A stretch of 64,000 nucleotides of DNA from JAEZBP01 sp963832725. Its GTDB lineage: Bacteria > Myxococcota_A > Polyangia > Polyangiales > Sandaracinaceae. The translations under genes were made by a program, and so were the position numbers. Below, in pieces: positions 45,914 to 54,524 of the stretch (the stretch's first letter is position 1; every line of letters starts with the position of its first letter). The stretch lies in assembly GCA_963832725.1 (NCBI GenBank), contig CAWHVG010000002.1, forward strand, positions 1,302,001 through 1,366,000, in the 5' to 3' direction. The notes beneath the pieces are model-generated. The model was not told the DNA's origin. It searched no databases and saw only the letters and a program-made list of their open reading frames with translations.

Positions 45914-46702
45914 TCAGCCGAGGCGCGCGTCGAGCGCGGCGGTGAGCGGACAGTCGGGTTGGTGCACCAGGAGCAGCTCCGTGTGGCGGCCGAAGACGTA
46001 GATCGAGTCGCCGTCCTCGGTCCGCCGCGAGGTGCGCAGCGTGCCGACGGGCAGCCGGAACCTGCCGTTCGGCGCGCGGACGTAGACGAAGCGCTTCGTG
46101 AGCACCACCTGGCGCGCCTGGATGCGCCGCGGGGGGCTCAGGCGCGCCCACACCCAGGTCCACAGCGAAGGCGCGCCCGCCTCGATGATGCGCTCGGCCA
46201 CGATCGGATCCGGATCCACCGCTGCTGACCGATACCCGCGCAACTCGGGCCCCTGCGGGCCCTCGCCGGGCATCGCATCGACCGGCTCCCAGGCATGCAC
46301 CGGCGTATCGAGCCAGCCGCGCTGAGTCGCGCGCGCCACGCGCGCTTCGCAGCCCACGATCACCTTCTCGACCTCCTGTGCGAACGCGTGGGCGTCCATC
46401 TCGTCGGGCGTGAGCACCGCCGCGCACGACTCCAATCCGTCGACCCAGCCGAACGCGACCGAGGGCCAGGGATCGACCGGCTCCACGTGATAGAGCTGCG
46501 CGAACGCCACGTTCACCGAGGTCAGCCCGCCGCCGAGGACCAACCCATCCTCGGTGCGCTCGATCTCCGGGCCCAGCGGCCAGCGCGTCGCCCGCGCGGC
46601 CAGCGCCTCCGCGTCCTCCCGCTCCGTGAGCGGCGCTCGTCTCCGCTCCTGCGTCGCCGCCCGCGCCACCACCTCCGCCCAGCTCTCCCCACGCCACGCC
46701 AT
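45914..46702 (-). CDS. hypothetical cytosolic protein
   Basis: 262 residues from the ATG at 46702 (MAWRGESWAEVVARAA). Features seen: LTSVNVAFAQLYHVEPVDPWPSVAFGWVDG, WTWVWARLSPPRRIQARQVVLTKRFVYVR and IYVFGRHTELLLVHQ near the end. No signal peptide or membrane segment. Third-position G/C bias supports coding. No family recognised. Confidence 0.6.
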   Translation of the reverse strand: MAWRGESWAEVVARAATQERRRAPLTEREDAEALAARATRWPLGPEIERTEDGLVLGGGLTSVNVAFAQLYHVEPVDPWPSVAFGWVDGLESCAAVLTPDEMDAHAFAQEVEKVIVGCEARVARATQRGWLDTPVHAWEPVDAMPGEGPQGPELRGYRSAAVDPDPIVAERIIEAGAPSLWTWVWARLSPPRRIQARQVVLTKRFVYVRAPNGRFRLPVGTLRTSRRTEDGDSIYVFGRHTELLLVHQPDCPLTAALDARLG

Positions 46703-46830
46703 GGGCCGAGCATGCGGTACGCACGCGCGAGGCGAAACCCCATCGAGCTCACGGCCGGACGTGAGGAGAGCCCCGTGGCTCATGGGTAGGGCAGCGCCTC
46801 GTACAGGCAGTTCGTCGAATCGAAGACCGA

Positions 46831-46894
46831 CCCACGGAGCAGCGATGGGCGTCAGCAGTCCTCTCCCACGGAGCAGCGATGGGCGTCAGCAGTC
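46831..46894. repeat. 30-bp direct repeat pair
   Basis: CCCACGGAGCAGCGATGGGC followed by GTCAGCAGTC occurs at 46831-46860 and 46865-46894 without mismatch, separated by 4 bp. Confidence 0.85.
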
Positions 46895-46970
46895 ATGGCG
46901 TGCGCGCGCCTTTTGCGCGTACGTCGTGACCTCTTCTCGCACGCCCCCCTCGACTGTCCACAATCCCCGA

Positions 46971-47117
46971 GAGGCGTGGCGCGGGGGCTCGCAGGCGACG
47001 CCTTGGGGTGCTCCGTAATCGCCCACGTGACGAACGATTCGTCGTTTGAATCGTTCGTTGCGTGGCGCTCGGGGCGGGGTCCGCCACGAAGGAGCCGGCG
47101 AGCCCCCGCGCCGCGCC
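46971..47117. repeat. 147-bp imperfect palindrome, MITE-like
   Basis: The centre is perfect: ACGAACGATTC (47030-47040), 7-base spacer, GAATCGTTCGT (47048-47058). The outer ends match again: GGCGTGGCGCGGGGGCTCGC on the left (from 46973) against the complement of the right end around 47094-47117 with one mismatch. The middle of each arm is diverged. No gene inside. Confidence 0.6.
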
Positions 47118-47126
47118 GGACAATCA

Positions 47127-47230
47127 TCCGCGGCAGCCCCGGGAACGAAGCACGAAGCCGCAAAGCGCCCCTCCGCGGCAGCCCCGGGAACGAAGCACGA
47201 AGCCGCAAAGCGCCCACTCGCGGCAGCCGG
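47127..47230. repeat. 45-bp tandem repeat, 2.3 copies
   Basis: TCCGCGGCAGCCCCGGGAAC followed by GAAGCACGAAGCCGCAAAGC starts at 47127 and 47172; a third, truncated copy begins near 47217. Copies one and two differ only at the last base. Confidence 0.85.
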
Positions 47231-47251
47231 TCCTGAGAAACGAGCCGAGCA

Positions 47252-47259
47252 GAGACGAC
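47252..47259. repeat. left 8-bp target duplication of composite element
   Basis: GAGACGAC immediately precedes the IS66 left end (GTATCCGCTGC). The same octamer immediately follows the right-end copy at 54960-54967. Eight bp is the IS66-family duplication length. Confidence 0.75.
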
Positions 47260-47317
47260 GTATCCGCTGCACGGGGCAGTGAGGCGGCGGGGAGCTCGAG
47301 GGGGTAGACCCTCGGAC

Positions 47318-47644
47318 ATGGCGAACGCGAAGGTCTGGTCGGAGCGTGTTGCGGAGTGGCGGGCGAGCGGCGAGTCGGCGGAGGTGTACGCGTCGGGGCG
47401 CGGGTACGCGGGCTCGACGCTGCTGTGGTGGTCGAGCCGGCTGGCGCGCGGGGTGGGTAAGCCGGCGAAGAAGCCGGAGGGGACGAGGGAGGTGCGGCTG
47501 GCGCGGGTGGTGCGCGCGCCCGAGCCGGCGTCGAGCGCGGCGAGCGTGATCGTCGAGGTGCATGGCGCCCGAGTGCTGGTGCCGACCGGGGTCGACGCCG
47601 CGACGCTGAAGACGGTTCTCGCCGCGCTGGGAGGTGCGTCGTGA
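47318..47644 (+). CDS. tnpA: IS66 accessory protein TnpA
   Basis: 108 residues. KVWSERVAEWRASGESAEVYASGRGYAGSTLLWWSSRL is the IS66 Orf1 (IS66_Orf1/transposase 8-like) HTH region, and VEVHGARVLVPTGVDAATLKTVLAAL is the conserved C-terminal end. Required with TnpB for IS66 transposition. The TGA overlaps the GTG of tnpB. Confidence 0.88.
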   Translation: MANAKVWSERVAEWRASGESAEVYASGRGYAGSTLLWWSSRLARGVGKPAKKPEGTREVRLARVVRAPEPASSAASVIVEVHGARVLVPTGVDAATLKTVLAALGGAS

Positions 47645-47991
47645 TCCCGAGCGGGGTGGAGATCTTCGTCGCGCTCGATCCGATCGACCTGCGGTGGGGC
47701 TTCGACCGGCTCGCGGGGATCGCGGAAGAGCGCCTCGGCCGGAAGGCGCGGAGCGGCGCTCTGTTCGTGTTCTTCGGGAAGCGGCGCACCGCGTTGAAGG
47801 TGCTCTTCGCGGACACTTCAGGGCTTTGCGTGTTCTACAAGCGACTGGACCGCGGGACGTTCCGTATCCCGGAGCCGCGCGACCCGGAGTCGACCAGCGT
47901 GCTGTTCAGCGAGCGGGAGCTCGACGACCTACTCGACGGGATCGACCTCGAAGAGCTTTCGGAACGCGGAAGACGCCGGCGCCTTCATTGA
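47641..47991 (+). CDS. tnpB: IS66 accessory protein TnpB
   Basis: 116 residues with the IS66 Orf2 signature: IPSGVEIFVALDPIDLRWGFDRLAGIAEERLG, then GALFVFFGKRRTALKVLFADTSGLCVFYKRLDRGTF. Start GTG overlaps the tnpA stop. Intact. Confidence 0.93.
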   Translation: MIPSGVEIFVALDPIDLRWGFDRLAGIAEERLGRKARSGALFVFFGKRRTALKVLFADTSGLCVFYKRLDRGTFRIPEPRDPESTSVLFSERELDDLLDGIDLEELSERGRRRRLH

Positions 47992-48072
47992 TTGACCGAC
48001 CTCACACTTTTCGGGGGTGGTGATCACGCGTGAGCGTCGACAACGCGATCGCGTTTGGCTACGCCAGCGCAT

Positions 48073-49827
48073 GTGAGTCGCACGGGCGCGAGCAACACCG
48101 AACGGGCACGCGTTGCCGAGCTGGAGGCGCTCGTCGCGACCGAGCGCGCCGCGTTCGCGACCGAGCGCGCGGCGTACGAGCAGCGCATCGCCCTGCTCGA
48201 GAAGGAGCGCGACGTGCTGCGGCAGTCGCACGCTCGGTTGCGCGAGGAGCTCGAGCTGCTGAAGAAGCGCCTCTTCGTGGCGAAGGCGGAGCGTGTCGAC
48301 ACGACCCAGCTCGAGCTCGAGTTCGCGGAGAAGATGCGCGAGCTCGACGAGCTCGCCGGCACGCTCGGCATCGGCAAGGACGAAGACGTCGCGGCCGGCG
48401 GAGGCCAACCGACGCCGCCGAAGAAGGGTCGCAAACCGAAGGGCCGGCGCGACCTGCGCGACCTTCCTCTCGAGGAGGAGCGGATTGAGATCTGCGACCC
48501 GGTGTTGGAGGCGCTCGTCGCCGAGGGCAAGGCCGTACGGCATGGGGTGGAGGAGAGCGTTTCGCTCAAGCGTCAGCGCGGCGGGATGCGCCGCGTCGTC
48601 GTCGCTCGGATGAAGTACCGCTCGACCGAGACCATCAATGAAGAGACGGGCGCGATGGCGGTGTACACGACGCCGATGCCGCCGGTGATGTTTCCGCGGA
48701 GCATCGCGACGCCCTCGCTCGTCGGCCACATCGCTTCGCGCAAGGTCACGGAGGGCATGCCGCTCTTCCGCCTCGAGGACGCATTCACGCGAGAGGGCGT
48801 CCCCGTCGATCGCGGGTTGATGTCGCGCTGGATCGAGCACGCAGGCGCGACGTTCGGCGCAACCATCGTGCACGCCATGCGCATGCACGCATTCGCGACC
48901 GCGTTCTGCATTGCGACCGACGCCACGGGGCTCCTCGTGCAGCCGATCCGCACTCACGAGAAGCGACGCCGGCCTTGCAAGCGCGGCCACTTCCTGGTCC
49001 AGATCGCGGACCGCGATCACATCTTCTTCGAGTACCTCGAGCGCGAGACGAGCGCGACGATCGGCGCGGCGTTCCGCGGCTTCTCCGGCTACGTGCAGGC
49101 GGACGCCAAGAGCGTGTTCGACGCGCTCTTCGAACCGCCAGACGACAACGAGGACGGCGCCTCGCGCATCGAGGTCGGCTGCTGGTCGCACGCGCGGCGC
49201 AAGTTCTGGGAGGCCACGGCCGCGAAGAGCGTCGTCGCCCGCGAAGGGCTCGTCCGCATCGGGCGCATCTTCGAGCTCGACGCGAGCTGGCGCGGCAAGC
49301 CGCCGGCCGAGATCAAGCGTTTGCGCGATACCCACCTGCGCCCGCACGTCGACGCCTTCTTCGCGTGGGTGGACCTCGAGTACGACACCGTCCGCCATCA
49401 GCGTGGTCTGCTTTGTTCGGCACTCGGCTACGCGCACCGGCAGAAGCCGGCGCTCACCCGCTTCCTCGACCACGGCCGCCTCGTGCTCGACAACAACCGC
49501 TCCGAGCGCGCGCTGCGCAGCGTCGCTGTCGGCCGCAAGGCCTGGCTCTTCGTCGGCAGCGACAATCACGCCGTGAGCACCAGCCACCTCTTCACCCTCG
49601 TCGCCTCGGCGCGCCTGCACGGTCTCGACCCCGAGGCCTACCTCCGCGACATGATCCGCGTCGTCTCCCACTGGCCACGCGACCGCTACCTCGAGCTCGC
49701 CCCGCTCTTCTGGAGCCGGACTCGCGAACGGCTCGTGCCCGCCGAGATCGACGCCGAGTTCGGGCCGCTCACGATCCCCGAGCCTCTGCCGGCGCAGCCC
49801 ACGACCGAGCAGCACCCGTCGCGCTGA
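48073..49827 (+). CDS. tnpC: IS66-family DDE transposase TnpC
   Basis: 584 residues from the GTG at 48073; a TTG at 48055 would add six. An N-terminal coiled coil (EKERDVLRQSHARLREELELLKKRLF) precedes a basic linker (PPKKGRKPKGRRDLRDLPLEE) and the catalytic core. Putative acidic residues lie in FCIATDATGLLV, YVQADAKSVFDALF and LVLDNNRSERALRSVAVGRK. The last 110 residues are repeated as the fragment at 54525-54959. Frame intact, so the element may be active. Confidence 0.93.
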   Translation: MSRTGASNTERARVAELEALVATERAAFATERAAYEQRIALLEKERDVLRQSHARLREELELLKKRLFVAKAERVDTTQLELEFAEKMRELDELAGTLGIGKDEDVAAGGGQPTPPKKGRKPKGRRDLRDLPLEEERIEICDPVLEALVAEGKAVRHGVEESVSLKRQRGGMRRVVVARMKYRSTETINEETGAMAVYTTPMPPVMFPRSIATPSLVGHIASRKVTEGMPLFRLEDAFTREGVPVDRGLMSRWIEHAGATFGATIVHAMRMHAFATAFCIATDATGLLVQPIRTHEKRRRPCKRGHFLVQIADRDHIFFEYLERETSATIGAAFRGFSGYVQADAKSVFDALFEPPDDNEDGASRIEVGCWSHARRKFWEATAAKSVVAREGLVRIGRIFELDASWRGKPPAEIKRLRDTHLRPHVDAFFAWVDLEYDTVRHQRGLLCSALGYAHRQKPALTRFLDHGRLVLDNNRSERALRSVAVGRKAWLFVGSDNHAVSTSHLFTLVASARLHGLDPEAYLRDMIRVVSHWPRDRYLELAPLFWSRTRERLVPAEIDAEFGPLTIPEPLPAQPTTEQHPSR

Positions 49828-49903
49828 AGAGGTCGAGGTCACGCCCGCAGTCTGGCCCGGCCGCGATCGACGCGCTCCACTGCGTCACGCAGCGGATACC
49901 ATC

Positions 49904-50137
49904 TTCCCGAGCGGCGTAGCGGCCTTCAAGGCCGCCAAGCAGCTCGGCCATTCCATCGCGGTCATGGAGGCGCGATATGCCGGCCTCGTGAACATCGACC
50001 CGGCGGCGAAGTCGGTGGAGCGGGCAATGGGTGTCGAGCCCCAGCTACGCGCAATCATCCGCGCGACAAAGGCGGGGCAGCCGACCGAGGGCGAGGTGGC
50101 CTCACTCGACGCGGCTCGCGCACGTCGACGAGCTTGA
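49904..50137 (+). pseudogene. tyrosine recombinase, C-terminal remnant
   Basis: The frame running out of the IS66 right end encodes about 77 residues starting FPSGVAAFKAAKQLGHSIAVMEARYAGLV. The LGHS followed nine residues later by Tyr is the C-terminal box of phage-type integrases (second His and nucleophilic Tyr). The N-terminal 75% including the Arg box is missing, cut exactly at the IS66 end (49899). It suggests that the cargo once belonged to an integrative element. Confidence 0.6.
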
Positions 50138-50334
50138 ACGCTGAGCCGCGGCCCCGTAGCGATAGGCCGCGCCACCCCATCGGCTGTGGCTCGGACGAAG
50201 ACCTGCCGAGCCCGCTGGCGGGGCGCTGGGCGGCGTCGCTGAACCAGGCGGCCCCGACACGCCTCAGCACGGGCTTCTCAGCCCCCTCGCCTCGCAACTC
50301 CCGGGGCTTCCGGCAGTATTCCGATCCTTCGACG

Positions 50335-52365
50335 TTAGTACGTCGTGCGAACCACGAACGCGTCACCGAGGCCGGCGCTGGTGTAGGTCCCGTCGCCGAG
50401 ATCCACGGTGTCGAGGAACGTGCCGCCGTACGCTGTGTCTCGGAACGCGCCGATCGCAATGGCGAGCGAATCGTCGTTGCCGCTCGCGCCTGCCACCACG
50501 TGCTGCATCTCAGATCCGTCCGAGCCATACCACGCCGCGTAGAGGTCGCGGTCGGTGCGCCCCGCACCACTCGGCGTGCCGGCGAGCGTGACCGTCTGAC
50601 TAAATGCGCCCGTCACCGCGGCCGTCCCGTCCGCCGCGATATCGACGTCGTTCACGGACACGACGCCTGGCGAAGCCAGGTGACGCTGCCACTGGTAGGC
50701 ACCCGACGCGTCGAAGCTCGCGAGAACTCCATCATCGTGGCTGGGTGTGGAAGTGAGAGCGGGGCCTCCGATGGACAGCGTGCCTCCGAAGAGGGCCCCA
50801 GCGACGATCCTACCGTCCGGCGCGCACGCCACCGCATTGACCGTCGTTCCGATGGTCTGCTCCCAATCCACCGCCCAAGCCGAGCTGAGCGCAACGAGCG
50901 CGCCGAACGAGCCGGACTCGCACTGCATCGTTGAGCCGACGTTGAAGCACACGTTTGACGTCGTGGCCGTTCCCTTCGTCGCCTGGATTCCCAGGGCCGT
51001 GCCCGTCGGCCGCGCGGCCACGGACATCACACGCGCGTTGTTCGCGCCACCGACCCAATGCGCAGCGCCATAGCTGCCGTCGCTCGCATCCAGCTCCAGC
51101 ACGAAGCCGTCCTCGAGCATCGCAGCGTGGCTCGCTGCGGCTCCTCCACCGAGATCGGTGGTGCCCTTCGCATATCCTCCAACTAGCACCGTCCCGGAGG
51201 GCGTGATGTCGATGGACCCGCCACAGCCGTCGTACAGGGTGTACGTCCAACGGCTCGTGCCATCGGGCCCGAAGCTCTGAACGGTGCTCTGCATCATGCC
51301 CCCACCCGAGCAGCAGGCAGCCACGTACACGTTGCCCGACGCGTCGGTCACCACCCCCGCCGTGGGCGTGAAGGGCGTGGCGAGCCCCGAGCAGACACTC
51401 ACGAGGTCGGACCCACCGTTGTCGGCCTGAATCGGGGCGTTCCATCCGTACGTGCCATCGGCGCCGTACCCCACCACAACGAGACCATCCGAGAACGTCG
51501 GGGCGGGCGGAGGGCCGCCGAAATCAATCGTCCCGCTCACTCGGCTCACGACAACGACGCGCCCCGACGTGTCGATGTCGGCCCCGAATCGCGTAATCGT
51601 GGTGAACGGCGCCGAAGACTCGCTCCACGAGTCAATCCGGCAGGAGCCCGACAGACACAGCCCACCGGGGCAGAGCGGCATAGCGGTCGAGTCGTCGACG
51701 ATGCCGTTGCAGTCGTCGTCGACCCCGTTGCAGACCTCCCCGGCATTCGGATGGACGCTCCCGTTGCTGTCGTCGCAGTCCGGTCCGCAGGTGTCGCCGT
51801 TGCAGCACACGGCGCTCACGTACGTGTCGCTATCGGCATCGAGGTCGCCGACCGTGCTCGAGTCGCAGTCTTCGTCGTGAGTGTCGAGGGGATCGCCGCC
51901 GCCGGGGCAAACTTCGGTGTTGCCGGGGAAGCGGTTCCCGTCGGTGTCGTCGCAGTCGTCGCCCCCGGGGCACGCCATCGTCTCGTGGCCGTCGCCGTCC
52001 GCATCCCGCATCGAGGGGTCGGAGGGGCACTCGCTCGACAGGCACGAGCTACTCGTCTCGTCGCACATCTCCCCCGTCGAACACGGTGCCATGCCGGCTA
52101 CGCAGCCGTTCGCCGCCGCGCCCGCGGCTCCCGGAGAGCAGGTCTCGGTCCCGTTGCAGTAGAGCCCATCGTCACAGTCGCTCGCCCGCGAACAAACGGG
52201 GCCCGTGTCGCCGCCACCACCGTCAGGTGATGTCGAACCATCGAACGTGGATCCGTCGGGCCCACCATCAGCGGGCACGGACGGTCCGTCGCAGGCAGAC
52301 ACGAGGAGAACGAGAAGGTAGGCGAAACGATAGCGCACCGGACCCCCATGGGTGTGGTCAGCCAT
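50335..52365 (-). CDS. MopE-like lipoprotein with beta-propeller-like C-terminus
   Basis: 676 residues. The lipoprotein signal is YLLVLLVSAC; with the ATG at 52365 it has a long n-region, so the GTG at 52335 (VRYRFAYLL) may be the true start. A Gly/Asp/Ser-rich linker precedes Cys-rich EGF-like stretches, then MopE-type metal-binding motifs (DADGDGHETMACPGGDDCDD, then NGVDDDCNGIVDD). The C-terminal 400 residues are Gly-rich repeats such as VVVGYGADGTYGWNAPIQ and DIAADGTAAVTGAFS, resembling SBBP/PQQ-type propellers. Surface-located, function unknown. Third codon positions look less G/C-rich than in flanking genes, consistent with acquisition on the composite element. Confidence 0.75.
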   Translation of the reverse strand: MADHTHGGPVRYRFAYLLVLLVSACDGPSVPADGGPDGSTFDGSTSPDGGGGDTGPVCSRASDCDDGLYCNGTETCSPGAAGAAANGCVAGMAPCSTGEMCDETSSSCLSSECPSDPSMRDADGDGHETMACPGGDDCDDTDGNRFPGNTEVCPGGGDPLDTHDEDCDSSTVGDLDADSDTYVSAVCCNGDTCGPDCDDSNGSVHPNAGEVCNGVDDDCNGIVDDSTAMPLCPGGLCLSGSCRIDSWSESSAPFTTITRFGADIDTSGRVVVVSRVSGTIDFGGPPPAPTFSDGLVVVGYGADGTYGWNAPIQADNGGSDLVSVCSGLATPFTPTAGVVTDASGNVYVAACCSGGGMMQSTVQSFGPDGTSRWTYTLYDGCGGSIDITPSGTVLVGGYAKGTTDLGGGAAASHAAMLEDGFVLELDASDGSYGAAHWVGGANNARVMSVAARPTGTALGIQATKGTATTSNVCFNVGSTMQCESGSFGALVALSSAWAVDWEQTIGTTVNAVACAPDGRIVAGALFGGTLSIGGPALTSTPSHDDGVLASFDASGAYQWQRHLASPGVVSVNDVDIAADGTAAVTGAFSQTVTLAGTPSGAGRTDRDLYAAWYGSDGSEMQHVVAGASGNDDSLAIAIGAFRDTAYGGTFLDTVDLGDGTYTSAGLGDAFVVRTTY

Positions 52366-54016
52366 CCATCCTCCCCCGCCCCGTTCGTGAGCGCAAGCCC
52401 TGCGCCGCGCCCGTCAACAGCCGTTGACGGCGCGCCGGCCCATGCCCGTACCGGGGATCCGGTACAGGACCCGACCGCCGATACCCGGGTCCCTGCTCGT
52501 CGGGGTGTCCAGCTCCGAGCAAAGCCAATCGACCATGGCGTCGGGCTCCTCCGTCACCACGGGAACGGCTGCGGAGGTAGTCGCCCGCTGCGCGCGATAT
52601 CCTCTGGCCCGTGCTGCGCGGGCGTCGGTCACCGCCCGAGGTGGAATCGCCGCTCTCCAGTCGGCCCTCGTCGAATGGTCCGCTCGTGGCAACTATCGAA
52701 GCCCGACGGGATGCAACGCGGGCGGTGAATCCTTCCGGCCAACGTCCCCCGAGTCCCCCGGGCACGTCGCGGGTTGCGCCCGCGGCTTGTCGGTGCTCGC
52801 CCTCGACGAGCGCGCCGACGAACGGCGGCATCCACACGCGTTGACACGAGGGGCGCGAGGAGCGCGCCCCGAGCGCTCGACGTCCCTTCACGATTGCGCA
52901 GGCCAGCCGCACCGAGGCTCTGCGTCGGATCGCTACCGAGTCGGAGATCCTGCGCGCGTCCATCTGGAACCGGCGGCGATTCAGCACCAGCGCACCGAAC
53001 ATGTTCCGCCCGCGCACGTTGCACGACCAGGTCCAGCACGCCCGATTGTCGAGCTGCGGCTCCGAGCAGTTGTCGACCTCGATCGAGTCCGGGTCGTGCG
53101 CCGCCTGCTCCATCAGCGATGTCGACTCCACCCGCACGCGGAGATCGCTCGGCTTCGTACCGCAGCGAACCATCAGCTCTGCGAGGCGGCGGATCTCCCG
53201 CTCCTGACGACGGACCTGCGGCGCGATGCTCCGTGAGGCCCGCTCCAGGTTTCGGCGTGCCCGGGCGATGTCCGAGTGGAACTCGTCGGCTGGCTCGCCT
53301 TGGATCGCGTTCAGCGCGGCCAGCGCGTTGTCGATGTTCTGCTGCGTATGGAGCGCGTTGTCCCGCGCGGCGGCTCGGGCCCCGGTCGCCGTCGTCGTTG
53401 CCGACTCGATACTCTGGCGAGCGCTGATGAAGCCCACAGCTCGCTGGTGGGTAGCTTGGGCACGTTGCAGCGCCGCGGGAGCACCCGTGGGCGGGTTCGG
53501 CATTCCCGCCAACTCCCCAGCCGCAGCCAGCGGCGCCCCGAGCGCCACCGACGCATCCTCGTAGTCGCCTGCGTTGATCTGCGCCTCGGCGGCATCGATC
53601 TGCTGCGTGATGGTTGCGAGGCGTTGCTGCGCTTCCTGCCGGAGCTGTGCCTGGCGCGCGATCCGTTCTCTCTCCCGCTGCGCCTCCGCAGCGCGCTCCG
53701 CCGCCGCGTGCTCGGCGGCGCGTGCTTCCTCCGCCTGGCGCTCCGCCTGGACTCGCGCAACGATCTCGTCCTTCTGGACGTAGTAGGCGGCGCTGATCAC
53801 CGACATGCCGAGGCTCCCCGCCGCCACGAGAAAGGCGACCCACCGCGGACCTCTCCACGGCGCACGTCCCACCCCGGCTGCCACGCAGTAGATGGTGGTG
53901 AGACCGCAGAGGATGGAGAACACCAGCGGCGCGAGGGCACACATGCAGCAGCCGCCGACCGCGGCCACCACCGCACCCACGCCGATCGCGAGTGTGGGTA
54001 TCGGTTTCTCGTTCAA
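52358..54016 (-). CDS. membrane-anchored coiled-coil protein, C-terminus uncertain
   Basis: 552 residues as read. Two membrane helices (about 8-50 and 62-85; the first has GGCCMCALAPLVF) are followed by a long Ala/Glu/Arg-rich coiled coil (about 90-330) with QAERQAEEARAAEHAAAERA. Then a domain with SIEVDNCSEPQLDNRACWTWSCNVRGRNMFGALVLNRRRF follows, which reads like a conserved fold. After about residue 365 the frame loses coding character, while another frame ends convincingly at 52414 (GGRVLYRIPGTGMGRRAVNG). An indel at about 52570-52900 is therefore likely and the true end is about 52414. No family recognised. Confidence 0.5.
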   Translation of the reverse strand: MNEKPIPTLAIGVGAVVAAVGGCCMCALAPLVFSILCGLTTIYCVAAGVGRAPWRGPRWVAFLVAAGSLGMSVISAAYYVQKDEIVARVQAERQAEEARAAEHAAAERAAEAQRERERIARQAQLRQEAQQRLATITQQIDAAEAQINAGDYEDASVALGAPLAAAGELAGMPNPPTGAPAALQRAQATHQRAVGFISARQSIESATTTATGARAAARDNALHTQQNIDNALAALNAIQGEPADEFHSDIARARRNLERASRSIAPQVRRQEREIRRLAELMVRCGTKPSDLRVRVESTSLMEQAAHDPDSIEVDNCSEPQLDNRACWTWSCNVRGRNMFGALVLNRRRFQMDARRISDSVAIRRRASVRLACAIVKGRRALGARSSRPSCQRVWMPPFVGALVEGEHRQAAGATRDVPGGLGGRWPEGFTARVASRRASIVATSGPFDEGRLESGDSTSGGDRRPRSTGQRISRAAGDYLRSRSRGDGGARRHGRLALLGAGHPDEQGPGYRRSGPVPDPRYGHGPARRQRLLTGAAQGLRSRTGRGRMDG

Positions 54017-54134
54017 TGGGCCCCCTTCGATCGTCCGGCGATCGTTCTCACGCCTGCGTCGAGACTATCGCAATCCCTCCGGATGCCGCTACCCTGGGAT
54101 GCCGTTCCTTGGCACCGTCGAGCGGCTCGAGTGG

Positions 54135-54478
54135 TCAGGCATTCATTCCTAGCAACTCACGCAGCGTGACCGGCTTCGGATGAATCGGGAGCCGGGCGCC
54201 GACAGCGACGCGCGCTGCGCGGACGTCGGCGCTGATGACGACCACCGAGCGCCCTGCTCGGCCAAGTCGAGTGCGAGGGCTGCGCTCGTCCGCTCTCCGC
54301 CCAGATTGAAGTCGCAGACCACGAGATCGAACGTGGTCCGCGCAAGGTGTGCGCGAGCTTCCTCGAGCGTCGCGGCGAGCGCGAGTTCGACGTCCCCGAG
54401 CGCGGCGGCCATACAATCGAACGCGCGGCGGAGCAGCGCGTCATCTTCGAGCACCAAGACGTGGACCCGAGCCGCCAT
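54135..54478 (-). CDS. stand-alone receiver-domain protein, frame broken once
   Basis: About 114 residues when joined. VHVLVLEDDALLRRAF carries the acidic pair, FDLVVCDFNLGG the phospho-acceptor Asp, SVVVISADV the conserved Ser/Thr strand and IHPKPVTLRELL the Lys. This is a complete CheY-like receiver with no output domain. The frames join at about 54247-54256 (one base). It ends the cargo, 46 bp from the IS66 fragment; no kinase gene lies within the unit. Confidence 0.65.
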
Positions 54479-54524
54479 GGGACCCCGGTCACGGAGCGCT
54501 ACGTGCGTCGCGGGCTCGCCGCGA

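Larger units (their letters stand above)
46703..47259. other. gene-free repeat cluster left of the IS66 insertion
   Basis: About 550 bp containing a 30-bp direct repeat pair, a 147-bp imperfect palindrome and a 45-bp tandem repeat, and ending in the 8-bp sequence GAGACGAC that is duplicated at 54960. Confidence 0.6.
47260..49899 (+). mobile_element. IS66-family insertion sequence, complete (2640 bp)
   Basis: Left end GTATCCGCTGCACGGGGCAG; the complement of the right end reads GTATCCGCTGCGTGACGCAG. The first 11 bases are identical and matching continues for about 27 bp (21 of 27). It encodes the three IS66 genes tnpA, tnpB and tnpC in order. Confidence 0.85.

Noticed and set aside
49900..49907. 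Target duplication at the internal IS66 right end
   Set aside because: The octamer CATCTTCC does not match the left flank GAGACGAC; the duplicate lies at 54960 instead.
54017..54134. Attachment site near the recombinase remnant or receiver gene
   Set aside because: No tRNA end and no direct repeat other than the IS66-associated octamer was found.
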